Assembly (NCBI GenBank): GCA_943912335.1 | Contig: CALTUD010000001.1 | Coordinates: 124,001 to 188,000, forward strand | From: an uncultured Acetobacteraceae bacterium | Lineage (GTDB): Bacteria; Pseudomonadota; Alphaproteobacteria; Acetobacterales; Acetobacteraceae | Reading direction: 5' to 3' | Length of the DNA stretch: 64,000 nucleotides | Part shown: positions 1-8,321 of the stretch, piece after piece | Position numbering within the stretch: the first letter of the stretch is position 1 | Layout of the letters: every line of letters starts with the position of its first letter | Program-made: the position numbers and the translations under genes | Notes under the pieces: generated by a model | Database searches by the model: none | Seen by the model: only the letters and a program-made list of their open reading frames with translations | Told to the model about the DNA's origin: nothing

Positions 1-1336
1 CGACAAGGGCCTCGGTCTGGTTGATCACCAGATAGCCGCCGGAGCGGAGCTGCACGGTGGGCTGCAGCATGGCGTCCAGATGGTGTTCGACGCCGTGATG
101 GCCGAACAGGGTCTGGCTGCCGTCGCGCCACAGGCTGACCTTGTTGGCGTTGGCCGGCATCAGCATGCGCATGAATTCGCGCGCGCTCTTCCAGCCGGCT
201 TCGCCGTCCACGACGATCTCTTCCACGTCGCGGGTGTAGACGTCGCGGATGGCGCGCTTGATCAGGCTGGCTTCCTCGTAGACGAGGCAGGGCGCGGTCG
301 AGGCGAGGGTGGTTTCGCGGATGTCGTCCCAGGTGCGCAGCAGGTATTCGCCGTCGCGGCGGATCTCGGCGCGCGGGCGCTGCGCGCCTGCGGTGCGGAC
401 GATCATGCCCATGCCGCGGGGGATCTCGAGCTCCTGGGTGATCTCCTTGAGGCGGCGTCGGTCGGCGGCCGAGGTGATCTTGCGCGACACGCCGCCGCCG
501 CGCGGCGAGTTCGGCATCAGCACGGAGAAGCGGCCGGCAAGCGAGATGTAGGTGGTCAGCGCGGCGCCCTTGTTGCCGCGCTCTTCCTTGACGACCTGCA
601 CCAGGATGATCTGGCGACGGCGCATCACTTCCTGAATCTTGTACTGACGCAGGAAGCGGGCGGTGCGGCGCTGGGCGTGGCCGTCATCGGAGGATTCGCC
701 GCTGACGGTTTCCGGCGCCGGGCCGTGCTGCTCGTCGCCATCCTCGAAATGCTCGCCGTCGGCGGCCTGCGCCGCGTCGCTTTCGGCGACCACGGTCTCG
801 GCCTCGATCTCGAGCGGCATCTCGATCACCGGGCGGTCGTCGCCGGAGGCGGGCTCGTCCGAGGAGGCATCCGGCGTGGCGGGCAGCATGGCCTCGGTGG
901 CGGGCACGTCTGGATGGGTGTCGGCGCCGATGTCGATCCCGGCATCGGGGGCGGCGTCGTGTTCGGCGGATGCGGAGTCGTCGCCATCGCGGGCGGCGCG
1001 CTCGTTTTCCTCGTCCTCGCGATCGGCGCGGGCTTCCTCGGCGCGGGCTTCTTCTTCCTGAAGCGCGATCAGCCTTTCGCGGTCGGCGACCGGGATCTGG
1101 TAGTAGTCGGGATGGATTTCGCTGAAGGCCAGGAAGCCGTGGCGATTGCCGCCGTATTCGACGAACGCGGCCTGGAGGCTGGGTTCGATGCGAACGATCT
1201 TGGCGAGGTAGATATTGCCCTTGAGTTGCTTCTTGGCGGACGTCTCGACGTCGTAATCGTCGAGTCTGTTACCGTCCAGGACGACGACGCGCGTTTCTTC
1301 TGCGTGCGTCGTGTCGATCAGCATACGCTTGGTCAT
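1..1336 (-). CDS. rne: Ribonuclease E (N-terminal part, cut by window start)
   Basis: Endoribonuclease of the RNase E/G family, which processes rRNA and drives mRNA decay. The minus-strand frame is open from the ATG at 1336 to the window edge, giving about 445 visible codons. It begins MTKRMLIDTTHAEETRVVV, the family N-terminus. An S1-like segment (KGNIYLAKIVRIEPSLQAA, then GFLAFSEIHPDYY) is interrupted by a long Asp/Glu/Ala-rich insertion at roughly residues 95-210. The S1 segment then resumes (KIQEVMRRRQIILVQV) and the RNase H-like part follows (SRKITSAADRRRLKEI). Such an acidic insertion is known from alphaproteobacterial RNase E. The catalytic DNase I-like region and C-terminal scaffold lie outside the window. 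A CGGAG stretch lies about 12 bases before the start. The gene is divergent from the amidase gene across a 596-base gap. Confidence 0.93.
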   Translation of the reverse strand, partial: MTKRMLIDTTHAEETRVVVLDGNRLDDYDVETSAKKQLKGNIYLAKIVRIEPSLQAAFVEYGGNRHGFLAFSEIHPDYYQIPVADRERLIALQEEEARAEEARADREDEENERAARDGDDSASAEHDAAPDAGIDIGADTHPDVPATEAMLPATPDASSDEPASGDDRPVIEMPLEIEAETVVAESDAAQAADGEHFEDGDEQHGPAPETVSGESSDDGHAQRRTARFLRQYKIQEVMRRRQIILVQVVKEERGNKGAALTTYISLAGRFSVLMPNSPRGGGVSRKITSAADRRRLKEITQELEIPRGMGMIVRTAGAQRPRAEIRRDGEYLLRTWDDIRETTLASTAPCLVYEEASLIKRAIRDVYTRDVEEIVVDGEAGWKSAREFMRMLMPANANKVSLWRDGSQTLFGHHGVEHHLDAMLQPTVQLRSGGYLVINQTEALV

Positions 1337-1932
1337 AAGCGGGAGAGCTCCGAAAGGCCGGGGGGCGGCGTCCCGGACCCGGATCGGCCGCGTGCCGGGG
1401 GCGATCGGATCGCGCCGGGTTCTGGCCTGTCGGGGTGGGGGCGGTCGCGGCTCGCGCGGCGAGGATGGGGGATCGGAACGGCGATACGGCGCGCAGAACG
1501 CGAACCAGAACGGACGCGGCACGGTGAAACACCGTTCTCGTTCCGTATGGGCTGGTCGGCGGGTTCGCGGCGGTCATCCGGTCCTTAGGCGTCATGGTGG
1601 CGGAACCGCGCGATGCCTGATGAGGCACCCGGGCGGGTTCCGCCGAGGCGGGCGTGGCCTTGTGGGAACGATCGGGATCGTCCTGGCGGGCGCGGCATTC
1701 CGTTCGTCGCGTGACCGCTCGCCCGGCCTGGGGGCGTCGAACGCGATACACCCGCGAACCGGGATGCCGGACGGTTTGCAGTTGCCGCTGGCGATGGTTT
1801 TCGAAACCGTCGCTCCGCCTCGCCTGCATGCGCGTCACACGCCGTCAGAATGCGCGAAAGCGGCACGAACCGCAAGCGTGTCCCGGTTCCGGGGTGGAAA
1901 CGCTGGCGGCGGGGGATCGGTGGGGCTAGTTT
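1337..1932. other. Divergent intergenic region between rne and the amidase gene
   Basis: A 596-base gap carries the promoters of both divergent neighbours, so rne probably has a long 5' leader. Open frames here are GC-driven and resemble no protein family. Two small hairpins are visible: ACGGTG-AAA-CACCGT at 1521-1535 and TGCCT-GATG-AGGCA near 1614-1627. RNase E leaders are autoregulatory in enterobacteria. Whether this one is cannot be told from sequence alone. Confidence 0.4.
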
Positions 1933-2847
1933 ATGCCCCATCACGATCGACGCGGTGCGCTGATGGCGAACGACGAAGCGGGCCCGGTAATAGCGGGGTT
2001 GGACGGGGTTGGGGGAACGCGGCGGCGGTTTCTCGGCCTGGGCGGCGCCGGGACGGTGCTGGCTCTGCTGGGGACGCGGCACGCCGAGGCGGCGCCGCAT
2101 CGCAGACTGGCCGCGCCGGCCGTGGTCGGCCGTGCCGCGCCGCCCAAGCCGCTGGTGATGCTGGATCCCGGCCATGGCGGAAAGGATCCCGGCGCCATCG
2201 GCGTGTCCGGCACCTATGAGAAGCACATCGCCGAGGCGGCGGCGACCGAGTTGCAGACCATGCTGATGCGGTCGGGGCGTTACCGCGTGGCGATGACGCG
2301 CGGGCGCGACATCTTCATTCCGCTGGAGGATCGGGTCGGCATTGCCGAGGGCAAGCAGGCGGCCTTGTTCGTCTCCATGCACGCGGACGCGTTGCACGAT
2401 CCCGGCGTGCGCGGAGCCAGCGTCTATACCTTGTCCAGCGGGGCGTCGGACGCGCAGACGGCGGCCCTGGCGAACACGGAGAACAGTGCCGACCGCTTCG
2501 CCGGGCCGCGTTTCCATGGCACCTCGCCCGACGTGCAGCGGATTCTGGCGAGTCTCGTGCGCGAGGAGACCCGAACGGGGTCCGCGCGGATGGCGGGGAG
2601 CGTGGTGCGGTCGTTCCGGCCGAGCGGGATCGGGCTTCTGACCAATCCGTCGCGCCATGCCGCGTTCGTGGTGTTGAAGGCGGCGGACATCCCGAGCGTG
2701 CTGGTCGAGATGGGGTTCATGTCCAACCGGCAGGACGAGGCGGCGTTGCGCCAGGCGTCGCACCGGACGGTGGTGGCGAGCGCGATGATGCGGGCGGTGG
2801 ACGGGTTCTTTGCCGGCGGGAATGCGTATACCGGGCTTCAGGGGTGA
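1933..2847 (+). CDS. amiC: N-acetylmuramoyl-L-alanine amidase (AmiC type), Tat-exported
   Basis: Zinc hydrolase that cleaves the amide bond between MurNAc and the stem peptide, acting in the periplasm during cell separation. Residues 29-50 form a twin-arginine signal (TRRRFLGLGGAG, then a hydrophobic run and an AEA site). The amidase_3 domain starts near residue 73 with VMLDPGHGGKDPGAIG, which gives the first zinc His at about 81. A Glu follows in GTYEKHIAE, and a second His in FVSMHADA. The C-terminal ALVEMGFMSNRQDE segment is also typical (here VLVEMGF). The ATG at 1933 is preferred because GGTGGGG lies about 9 bases upstream; 1963 is a weaker alternative. The gene ends at a composite repeat that separates it from a convergent gene. 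Confidence 0.92.
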   Translation: MPHHDRRGALMANDEAGPVIAGLDGVGGTRRRFLGLGGAGTVLALLGTRHAEAAPHRRLAAPAVVGRAAPPKPLVMLDPGHGGKDPGAIGVSGTYEKHIAEAAATELQTMLMRSGRYRVAMTRGRDIFIPLEDRVGIAEGKQAALFVSMHADALHDPGVRGASVYTLSSGASDAQTAALANTENSADRFAGPRFHGTSPDVQRILASLVREETRTGSARMAGSVVRSFRPSGIGLLTNPSRHAAFVVLKAADIPSVLVEMGFMSNRQDEAALRQASHRTVVASAMMRAVDGFFAGGNAYTGLQG

Positions 2848-2854
2848 GTAAGGC

Positions 2855-2971
2855 GTTCTTTCTTGAAAGAAAGAACCAAAGAACTTTTGGCTGTTTGGCT
2901 TCGTAATAAGCTGTCTGCTCGTTACTAAACGGATAAAAGTCTTTTTGCTTCTTTTTCTTCAGAAGAAGAAG
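2855..2971. repeat. Composite terminator-like inverted repeat, copy 1
   Basis: Both ends are hairpins. The left one (2855-2876) has a perfect 10-bp stem, GTTCTTTCTT, around a GA loop. The right one (2948-2971) pairs CTTCTTTTTCT with AGAAGAAGAAG, with one G-U wobble. Inside, CAAAGAACTTTTGGCTGTTT and the complement of AAACGGATAAAAGTCTTTTT also resemble one another, so the whole element is one large imperfect inverted repeat. T-rich runs follow the hairpins on each strand. It sits between the convergent amidase gene and the gene at 2987, which suggests a bidirectional terminator. Related copies lie at 8207, 30825 and 43857. Confidence 0.85.
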
Positions 2972-2986
2972 GCTCTCTCCGTGTTT

Positions 2987-3286
2987 TCAGATGAACTGCC
3001 CGCGCAGAAAGCCGAGCGCGGGCAGCGGGGTCCAGGCGCGAGGCAGATCGGCGCGGCGGATCGGGGCGACGCTGTAGCGTGGGACCGGCTCGCGCAGGCT
3101 GCGCAGGAAATGGCTGTAGGCACGCACCTGTTGTTCGCGCCAGGCGCGGTCGGCCAACGCGGCGTCGCGAGCGGCGAAGATCTCGGCGACCCGGCTGGTG
3201 CGTCCGGCTTCGGCGATGACGGCCCAGAGCGTGTCCTCGCGGCCGCCCTGCGGTGAGGCGGGGCGGAAGGGGACGATCTCGCTCAT
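2987..3286 (-). CDS. Conserved-looking hypothetical protein, 99 aa
   Basis: I do not recognise a family. The 99-residue product starts MSEIVPFRPASPQGGREDTL and is rich in Arg and Ala. It has a helical middle (DRAWREQQVRAYSHFLRSLRE) and ends in ALGFLRGQFI. No signal peptide or membrane span is seen, so it is probably cytosolic. The ATG at 3286 is chosen over the longer open frame to 3394 because upstream residues look non-coding. An opposing open frame at 2945-3256 is taken to be its shadow. It is divergent from the LapA-like gene, and its 3' end abuts repeat copy 1. Confidence 0.65.
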   Translation of the reverse strand: MSEIVPFRPASPQGGREDTLWAVIAEAGRTSRVAEIFAARDAALADRAWREQQVRAYSHFLRSLREPVPRYSVAPIRRADLPRAWTPLPALGFLRGQFI

Positions 3287-3531
3287 CGGCCGGTCTCGTC
3301 CGTCCGGGGCGCACGCGAGCGGGACGATGCTGCCGGAGCGGCGAGGCGAGGCTTCGGCGCGGTTGCGATGATGCTCACCCGGATACGAGACCATGGTGGA
3401 GGCGGCGCGGCAAGATGACGGTTGGGCGGCGGGCCGGAACCGCCCCGCCGGGTGGTCGTTGCGTCCGGAGGGCGACCGGTGCGCGTTTGTCGCGCTTGCC
3501 GCGGCCGGTCCGGGGCGATAGGAGCCGTTGC

Positions 3532-3882
3532 ATGCTGCGACTCATCATGATGCTGCCCTTTTTGATCGTTCTGGTGGCCTTCGTGCTGATGAACCAGACG
3601 CCGGCCGCGATGGAGCTGCCCTCCCTGTCCTGGCAGTCCTCGGCCGGGGCGGTCGCGCTGATCTTCGCCGGCGTGTTCTTTCTGCTCGGCGCGCTGCTGG
3701 TGTGGTTCTCCGAGCTGGGACAGCGCCGTCGGGCGCGCCGGGCCGAGCAGCAGGTGAAGCAGCTCGAAGCCAAGCTGGCGGAGCTGCATGCGCAGATGAG
3801 CCAGGCGGTGGCCCAGCACAGCACGACCTACGTCGCGACGCCGGGCGCCGTTCCCGCGATCGGTCCGTATTCGGCGCCCTGA
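3532..3882 (+). CDS. LapA-domain (DUF1049) inner-membrane protein
   Basis: Small membrane protein of the lipopolysaccharide-assembly LapA/DUF1049 family, 116 aa. Two hydrophobic segments are visible at residues 3-18 (LRLIMMLPFLIVLVAFVLMN) and about 36-60 (VALIFAGVFFLLGALLVWF). Between them is the family-typical short NQTPAAMELP loop. A charged coiled-coil tail follows (RRRARRAEQQVKQLEAKLAE), then a low-complexity end. The ATG at 3532 has GGAG 8 bases upstream (3521-3524). The stop is 10 bases before pyrF, so the two are probably cotranscribed. In other alphaproteobacteria a LapA-like gene also precedes pyrF/trpF (recalled, not checked). The exact role in this organism is not known. Confidence 0.8.
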   Translation: MLRLIMMLPFLIVLVAFVLMNQTPAAMELPSLSWQSSAGAVALIFAGVFFLLGALLVWFSELGQRRRARRAEQQVKQLEAKLAELHAQMSQAVAQHSTTYVATPGAVPAIGPYSAP

Positions 3883-3892
3883 GGCTGGTTCG

Positions 3893-4600
3893 GTGACCCG
3901 TCGTACCAAGCTGATCCTGGCGCTCGACACCACCGACGCCGGACAGGCGAGCGCCTGGGCCGATGCGGCCGGCCGGAGCTGCGACGTGCTGAAGCTGGGG
4001 CTGGAATTCACCTATGCACGCGGGTTCGATGCGGTGCGGGCGGTGGCTGGCACGCGGCCTTTGTTTCTGGATCTGAAGCTGCACGACATCCCCAACACCG
4101 TGGCGGGTGCGCTGCGCGCGCTGGCGCCTGTGCGTCCGGCGATGCTGACGATCCATGCCGGCGGCGGTGCGGCGATGATCGAGGCGGCACGCCGGGCGGT
4201 GGATGACGGGTTTCCGGAGGGCGAGCGGCCGATCCTCCTGGCGGTGACGGTGCTGACCAGCCTGGATGCGGAATCGCTGCATGGGGTGGGCGTGGCCGGT
4301 GGGCCGCGGCAGCAGGTGCTGCGTCTGGGCCGGCTGGCGATGCAATCCGGGGCGGACGGGCTGGTGTGCAGTCCGCACGAGGTTTCGGCTTTGCGCGATA
4401 CGCTGGGCGATGCGCCCTGCCTGGTGGTGCCGGGAATTCGTCCGGCGGGTGCGGCGCAAGGCGACCAGAAACGGGTGATGACGCCGGGCGAGGCGGCGCG
4501 TGCAGGGGCGGACTGGATCGTGGTCGGCCGTCCGATCACGGGAGCCGTCGATCCCGCTGCCGCTGCACGCGCGGTGGCGGCCGAGCTCGATGCCGGCTGA
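3893..4600 (+). CDS. pyrF: Orotidine-5'-phosphate decarboxylase
   Basis: Catalyses OMP to UMP, the last step of de novo pyrimidine synthesis, in the cytosol. The 235-aa length is normal. The catalytic Asp-x-Lys-x-x-Asp array is intact (FLDLKLHDIPNT: Asp60, Lys62, Asp65). The N-terminal LILALDTTDA strand and the phosphate-binding GADWIVVGRPIT segment near the C-terminus are also present. The start is GTG at 3893, just after the LapA-like gene. The 3' end overlaps trpF by 11 bases, so these are a translationally coupled pair. Confidence 0.96.
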   Translation: MTRRTKLILALDTTDAGQASAWADAAGRSCDVLKLGLEFTYARGFDAVRAVAGTRPLFLDLKLHDIPNTVAGALRALAPVRPAMLTIHAGGGAAMIEAARRAVDDGFPEGERPILLAVTVLTSLDAESLHGVGVAGGPRQQVLRLGRLAMQSGADGLVCSPHEVSALRDTLGDAPCLVVPGIRPAGAAQGDQKRVMTPGEAARAGADWIVVGRPITGAVDPAAAARAVAAELDAG

Positions 4601-5231
4601 GGCCGGGCGGGTCCGGGTCAAGATCTGCGGCCTGTCCGAGCCGGACACGGTGGATGCGGCGGTTCGGGCCGGTGCCGACTGGGTCGGTTTCGTGTTCTTT
4701 CCGCGCTCGCCGCGCTGCGTATCGGTCGGAACGGCGATGGCGTTACGCCGGTTTGTGCCGGACACGGTGGGGGTGGTCGGGCTGCTGGTGAAGCCGAGCG
4801 ACGCGGAGGTCGACGCCGTGTGCGCGGCGCTGCCGGGGGCGATCCTGCAGATCTACGACGATGCGGCGCGTTGCGCGGCGATCCGGGCGCGTGTGGGGGC
4901 GCCGGTCTGGCGGGCGATCGGCGTGGATCGGGCAGAGGATCTGCCGGTGGAGACCGGGCTGGACGGACTGGTAGTGGAGTCGCGACCGCCTGCCGGGGCG
5001 GATCGGCCGGGGGGCAACGGGCAGGAGTTCGATTGGCGGATCACTGCCGGTTGGCAAGCGCCGTCGCCCTGGCTGCTGGCGGGCGGATTGCGGCAGGACA
5101 ACGTGGCAGAGGCGGTGCGACAGAGCGGCGCTCGGGCGGTGGACGTGTCGTCCGGTGTGGAAAACGCACCAGGTCGGAAGGATGCCGGGATGATCGCGGC
5201 GTTCGTCAGGGCGGTACGCGGCGAGGCGTAG
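4590..5231 (+). CDS. trpF: Phosphoribosylanthranilate isomerase
   Basis: Converts N-(5-phosphoribosyl)anthranilate to CdRP in tryptophan synthesis. The 213-aa TIM barrel begins MPAEAGRVRVKICGLSEPDT; the Cys of KICG is the catalytic base. It ends with LLAGGLRQDNVAEAV and AVDVSSGVENAPGRKD, which carry the catalytic Asp and the phosphate-binding glycines. The ATG at 4590 lies inside the pyrF end. Alphaproteobacteria often have trpB and trpA directly after trpF. Here the next gene is on the opposite strand, so tryptophan synthase must be elsewhere. Confidence 0.95.
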   Translation: MPAEAGRVRVKICGLSEPDTVDAAVRAGADWVGFVFFPRSPRCVSVGTAMALRRFVPDTVGVVGLLVKPSDAEVDAVCAALPGAILQIYDDAARCAAIRARVGAPVWRAIGVDRAEDLPVETGLDGLVVESRPPAGADRPGGNGQEFDWRITAGWQAPSPWLLAGGLRQDNVAEAVRQSGARAVDVSSGVENAPGRKDAGMIAAFVRAVRGEA

Positions 5232-5242
5232 TTCAAATGCGA

Positions 5243-5266
5243 ACCGCGCGGGGTGAGCCGCGCGGT
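5243..5266. terminator. Hairpin at the trpF 3' end
   Basis: A perfect 9-bp inverted repeat, ACCGCGCGG with loop GGTGAG and CCGCGCGGT, lies 12 bases after the trpF stop, at a convergent junction. There is no clear T-run, so it may act as a weak or Rho-assisted terminator for both sides. Confidence 0.5.
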
Positions 5267-5276
5267 GGGACGACGA

Positions 5277-5651
5277 TCAGTAGCCGTAATAGCCGTAGGA
5301 CGGGGTAACGACCACAGGCGCCGGGGCTGCGTAGCCGTAGACCGGGGCCGGGGCGACGTAGACCGGCGGGGGTGGCGGCGGGGCATAGGAATAAGCCGGA
5401 TAGCCGTAGCCATAACCGCCATACGGTGCGGCTGCTGCGGCACCGATGGCGGCGCCGGCCAGGAGTCCGACGCCGAGTCCGACGCCTGCGCCACCCCAGC
5501 CGTGATGGTAATAGCCGCCGCCCCAGCCGTGATGGTAACCGCCCCAGCCGCCGCGATAATAGCCGCCCCAGGCGTGGGCCGGCTGTGCGGCGATGGTGGT
5601 GCCTGCCAGACCGAGCACGGCGGCAGCGGCGAGCAGCATGGACCTACGCAT
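5277..5651 (-). CDS. Secreted glycine/tyrosine/histidine-rich protein
   Basis: A 124-aa product with a Sec signal (MRRSMLLAAAAVLGLAGTTIAAQPAHA, cut after AHA). The mature part is low complexity. First come WGGYYRGGWGG and HHGWGGGYYHHGWGG repeats, then a glycine/alanine stretch able to span or lie on a membrane (GLGVGLLAGAAIGAAAAA). A proline/tyrosine tail follows (APPPPPPVYVAPAPVYGYAA). Family function is unknown; similar short proteins are usually called hypothetical exported proteins. The ATG at 5651 is preferred over the one at 5657 because the Shine-Dalgarno GAGGGAG touches the upstream ATG but is 6 bases from this one. Confidence 0.75.
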   Translation of the reverse strand: MRRSMLLAAAAVLGLAGTTIAAQPAHAWGGYYRGGWGGYHHGWGGGYYHHGWGGAGVGLGVGLLAGAAIGAAAAAPYGGYGYGYPAYSYAPPPPPPVYVAPAPVYGYAAPAPVVVTPSYGYYGY

Positions 5652-5767
5652 CGACATCTCCCTCTCCGGCGGTCATTCGGGCCGGCATGTGGAGATAAGG
5701 CGCCGATCTGGACGAAACAAAGGCGGCAACGTGTCGGGATCGTATCCGCCGCGATTCGTGATCGCCA

Positions 5768-5794
5768 CCGCCGCCCGGACGGACCGGGCGGCGG
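5768..5794 (-). terminator. Strong hairpin after ahcY
   Basis: A perfect 11-bp stem, CCGCCGCCCGG / CCGGGCGGCGG, with a 5-base loop, lies just past the ahcY stop on the minus strand. It has no T-run, so termination is inferred from stem strength and position. Confidence 0.55.
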
Positions 5795-5800
5795 GACGGA

Positions 5801-7102
5801 TCAGTAGCGGTAGAGGTCGTGCTTGAACGGGCCGGCGTTGGACTCGAGGCCGATATACTCGGCCTGGGCCTGCGACAGGCGGGTCAGCTCGGCGCCGACC
5901 TTGGCCAGATGGAGGGCGGCGACCTTTTCGTCCAGCGCCTTGGGCAGGGTGTAGACCTTGCGCTCGTACTTTCCTTCCGGCGCGGTCCACAGCTCGATCT
6001 GGGCCAGGGTCTGGTTGGTGAAGGAGGCCGACATCACGAAGGACGGGTGACCCGTGGCGTTGCCCAGGTTCACGAGGCGGCCTTCGGACAGGACGATCAG
6101 GCGCTTGCCGTCCGGGAATTCGACCTCGTCCACCTGTGGCTTGACGTTGTCCCAGCGGAAGTTGCGCAGGCCCTCGATCTGAATCTCGGAGTCGAAATGG
6201 CCGATATTGCAGACGATGGCGCGGTGCTTCATGGCGCGCATGTGGTCGACGGTGATGACGTCGATGTTGCCGGTGGCGGTCACGAAGATGTCGCCGCGCG
6301 GGGCGGCCTTCTCCATGGTGACGACCTCGTAGCCTTCCATCGCCGCCTGAAGGGCGCAGATCGGGTCGGCTTCGGTGACCAGCACGCGGCAGCCTGCGTT
6401 GCGTAGCGAGGCGGCCGAGCCCTTGCCCACGTCGCCGTAGCCGGCGACCACGGCGACCTTGCCGGCCATCATGACGTCGGTGCCGCGACGGATCGCGTCC
6501 ACCAGGCTCTCGCGGCAGCCGTAGAGGTTGTCGAACTTGGACTTGGTGACGCTGTCGTTGACGTTGATCGCCGGCACCTTGAGCGTGCCCTTCTTGGCCA
6601 TCTCCCACAGGCGATGCACGCCGGTGGTGGTTTCCTCGGAGATGCCGCGCACGTCGGCGAGCAGTTCGGGATACTTGTCGTGCATCAGCACGGTGAGGTC
6701 GCCGCCGTCATCGAGGATCATGTTCGGCGTCCAGCCGTCCGGACCGCGCACGGTCTGCTCGATGCACCACCAGAACTCTTCTTCCGACAGGCCCTTCCAG
6801 GCGAACACCGGAATGCCGGCCTCGGCGATCGCGGCCGCGGCCTGATCCTGGGTCGAGAAGATGTTGCAGGAGGACCAGCGGACCGTCGCGCCGAGCGCGA
6901 TCAGGGTCTCGATCAGCACGGCGGTCTGGATGGTCATGTGCAGGCAGCCGGCGATGCGCGCGCCTTTCAGCGGCTGAGAGGCGCCGAATTCCTCGCGCAG
7001 CGCCATCAGGCCGGGCATCTCGCCTTCGGCGATGGAGATTTCCTTGCGGCCCCAGCCGGCGAGGCTGATGTCCTTGACCTTGAAGTCCTGCGTCTGGCTC
7101 AT
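5801..7102 (-). CDS. ahcY: Adenosylhomocysteinase
   Basis: Hydrolyses S-adenosylhomocysteine to adenosine and homocysteine, keeping methyltransferases free of product inhibition. The 433-aa length fits the bacterial form with the extra internal segment. Visible landmarks are CLHMTIQTAVLIETL, SSCNIFSTQDQAAAAIA, the NAD-binding VVAGYGDVGKGSA (GxGxxGKG), GNIDVITVDHM, and the C-terminal GPFKHDLYRY that closes the NAD site of the neighbouring subunit. The ATG at 7102 (MSQTQDFKVKDIS) is chosen over the open frame to 7201, with AAGGA 13 bases upstream. Only about 140 bases separate it from the divergent PLP enzyme. No SAH or SAM riboswitch fold was recognised there. Confidence 0.97.
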   Translation of the reverse strand: MSQTQDFKVKDISLAGWGRKEISIAEGEMPGLMALREEFGASQPLKGARIAGCLHMTIQTAVLIETLIALGATVRWSSCNIFSTQDQAAAAIAEAGIPVFAWKGLSEEEFWWCIEQTVRGPDGWTPNMILDDGGDLTVLMHDKYPELLADVRGISEETTTGVHRLWEMAKKGTLKVPAINVNDSVTKSKFDNLYGCRESLVDAIRRGTDVMMAGKVAVVAGYGDVGKGSAASLRNAGCRVLVTEADPICALQAAMEGYEVVTMEKAAPRGDIFVTATGNIDVITVDHMRAMKHRAIVCNIGHFDSEIQIEGLRNFRWDNVKPQVDEVEFPDGKRLIVLSEGRLVNLGNATGHPSFVMSASFTNQTLAQIELWTAPEGKYERKVYTLPKALDEKVAALHLAKVGAELTRLSQAQAEYIGLESNAGPFKHDLYRY

Positions 7103-7242
7103 GATGCCGTCCGATCCTTGTTCGCGCGTCGTGTTGGGCGCGGATATATCGCGGGGTGGCGCAAAGCGGAAGGAAGGGCGTCTGGCCGGGTGCGGGGGCA
7201 CCTGCGCAGAATGGCGGCTCGTCGCTGGAGGATCGCCGCCTT

Positions 7243-8199
7243 ATGTTCACGCTCGCCGACCTGGAACTTGCCCTGGAGGCGGTGCATCGGGTGTTTCCCG
7301 CCACGCCGCATTATGACTGGCCGCTGCTGAGCGCGCGGGTCGGCACGGAGTGCTGGGTCAAGCATGAGAACCATACCCCGACCGGCGCCTTCAAGGTGCG
7401 CGGCGGGCTGATCCATGTGGAGCGTGTGGCGCGCGACGGGGCGGCGCCGAACGGGTTGATCTCCGCCACGCGCGGCAATCACGGCCAGTCCCTCGCCTTC
7501 GCCGGGCGGCGTTTCGGCGTCCCGGTGACCATCGTCGTTCCGCACGGCAACAGCGCGGAAAAGAACGCGGCGATGCGGGCCTTGGGCGCCGAGCTGGTCG
7601 AGCATGGCGCGGATTTCGATGCCGCGCGTGGGGAGGCGATGCGTCTGGCGGCGGAGCGCGGGCTTCGGTTCGCGCCGTCGTTCCATCCCGATCTGGTGCT
7701 GGGCGTGGCGACCTGGGCGCTGGAGCTGTTTCGCGGCGCGCCGGCTCTGGACGTGCTGTATGTGCCGATCGGGCTCGGTTCGGGGATCTGCGGCGCCATT
7801 CTGTGCCGCGATCTGCTGGGGCTTTCGACCGAGATCGTCGGCGTGCAGAGCGAGGGCGCGCCTTGCTATGCGCGCTCCTTCGCGGAGGGGCGGCCGGTGC
7901 ATCTGGACAGGGCCGACACGCTGGCCGACGGGCTGGCGGTGCGGGTGCCGGACCCGGAGGCGCTGCGGATCATAAGCGGCGGGGCGTCGCGGATCGTGAC
8001 CGTTTCGGACGATGCGATCGCGGACGCCATCCGGGCCTACTGGACCGACACGCATAATCTGGCGGAAGGGGCCGGTGCGGCGCCGCTGGCGGCTCTTCTG
8101 GGCGAGCGTGAACAGCAGCGTGGGCGGCGCGTGGGTGTGGTGCTGTGTGGGGGGAATATCGATCTGGCGTTGTTCGGGCGGTGGGTTCTGAAACACTAG
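7243..8199 (+). CDS. Threonine/serine dehydratase-like PLP enzyme
   Basis: Fold-type II PLP enzyme of the threonine dehydratase family, 318 aa and catalytic domain only (no regulatory ACT domain). The Schiff-base lysine lies in PTGAFKVRGG. A substrate-contacting ISATRGNHGQS loop and a glycine-rich phosphate-binding loop (IGLGSGICGAI) follow, then a C-terminal VVLCGGNID. Likely substrates are L-threonine, L-serine or a hydroxylated amino acid, with a 2-oxo acid and ammonia as products. The specificity cannot be read from the sequence. The ATG at 7243 follows CTGGAGGA by about 11 bases; the frame upstream to 7156 is ignored. Its 3' end faces repeat copy 2. Confidence 0.85.
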   Translation: MFTLADLELALEAVHRVFPATPHYDWPLLSARVGTECWVKHENHTPTGAFKVRGGLIHVERVARDGAAPNGLISATRGNHGQSLAFAGRRFGVPVTIVVPHGNSAEKNAAMRALGAELVEHGADFDAARGEAMRLAAERGLRFAPSFHPDLVLGVATWALELFRGAPALDVLYVPIGLGSGICGAILCRDLLGLSTEIVGVQSEGAPCYARSFAEGRPVHLDRADTLADGLAVRVPDPEALRIISGGASRIVTVSDDAIADAIRAYWTDTHNLAEGAGAAPLAALLGEREQQRGRRVGVVLCGGNIDLALFGRWVLKH

Positions 8200-8206
8200 G
8201 GAGGGT

Positions 8207-8320
8207 GTTCTTTTTCTGAAAAAAAAGAAGCAAAAAGACTTTGTCCGTTTGGTATGAGTGTTCGTCTGGAGCGTTGCCAAACGGACAGAAGTTCTTTGGT
8301 TCTTTCTTTCAAGAAAGAAC
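8207..8320. repeat. Composite terminator-like inverted repeat, copy 2
   Basis: Inverted orientation relative to copy 1. The left hairpin (8207-8230) is A/T-rich. The right hairpin (8299-8320) has a perfect 10-bp stem, GTTCTTTCTT / AAGAAAGAAC. The inner arms TGTCCGTTTGG (8242-8252) and CCAAACGGACA (8277-8287) form a perfect 11-bp inverted repeat, so the element can fold into three stacked hairpins. It lies between two convergent genes and begins within 10 bases of the upstream stop codon. Confidence 0.87.
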
Positions 8321-8321
8321 A

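Noticed and set aside
80..1588. 502-aa plus-strand open frame opposite rne
   Set aside because: The minus strand encodes an unmistakable RNase E N-terminus over the same bases; the plus frame is low-complexity Gly/Ala/Val/Asp sequence without homology.
7103..7242. SAH or SAM riboswitch before ahcY
   Set aside because: The leader is at most about 140 bases, shared with a divergent gene, and shows no recognisable conserved core.
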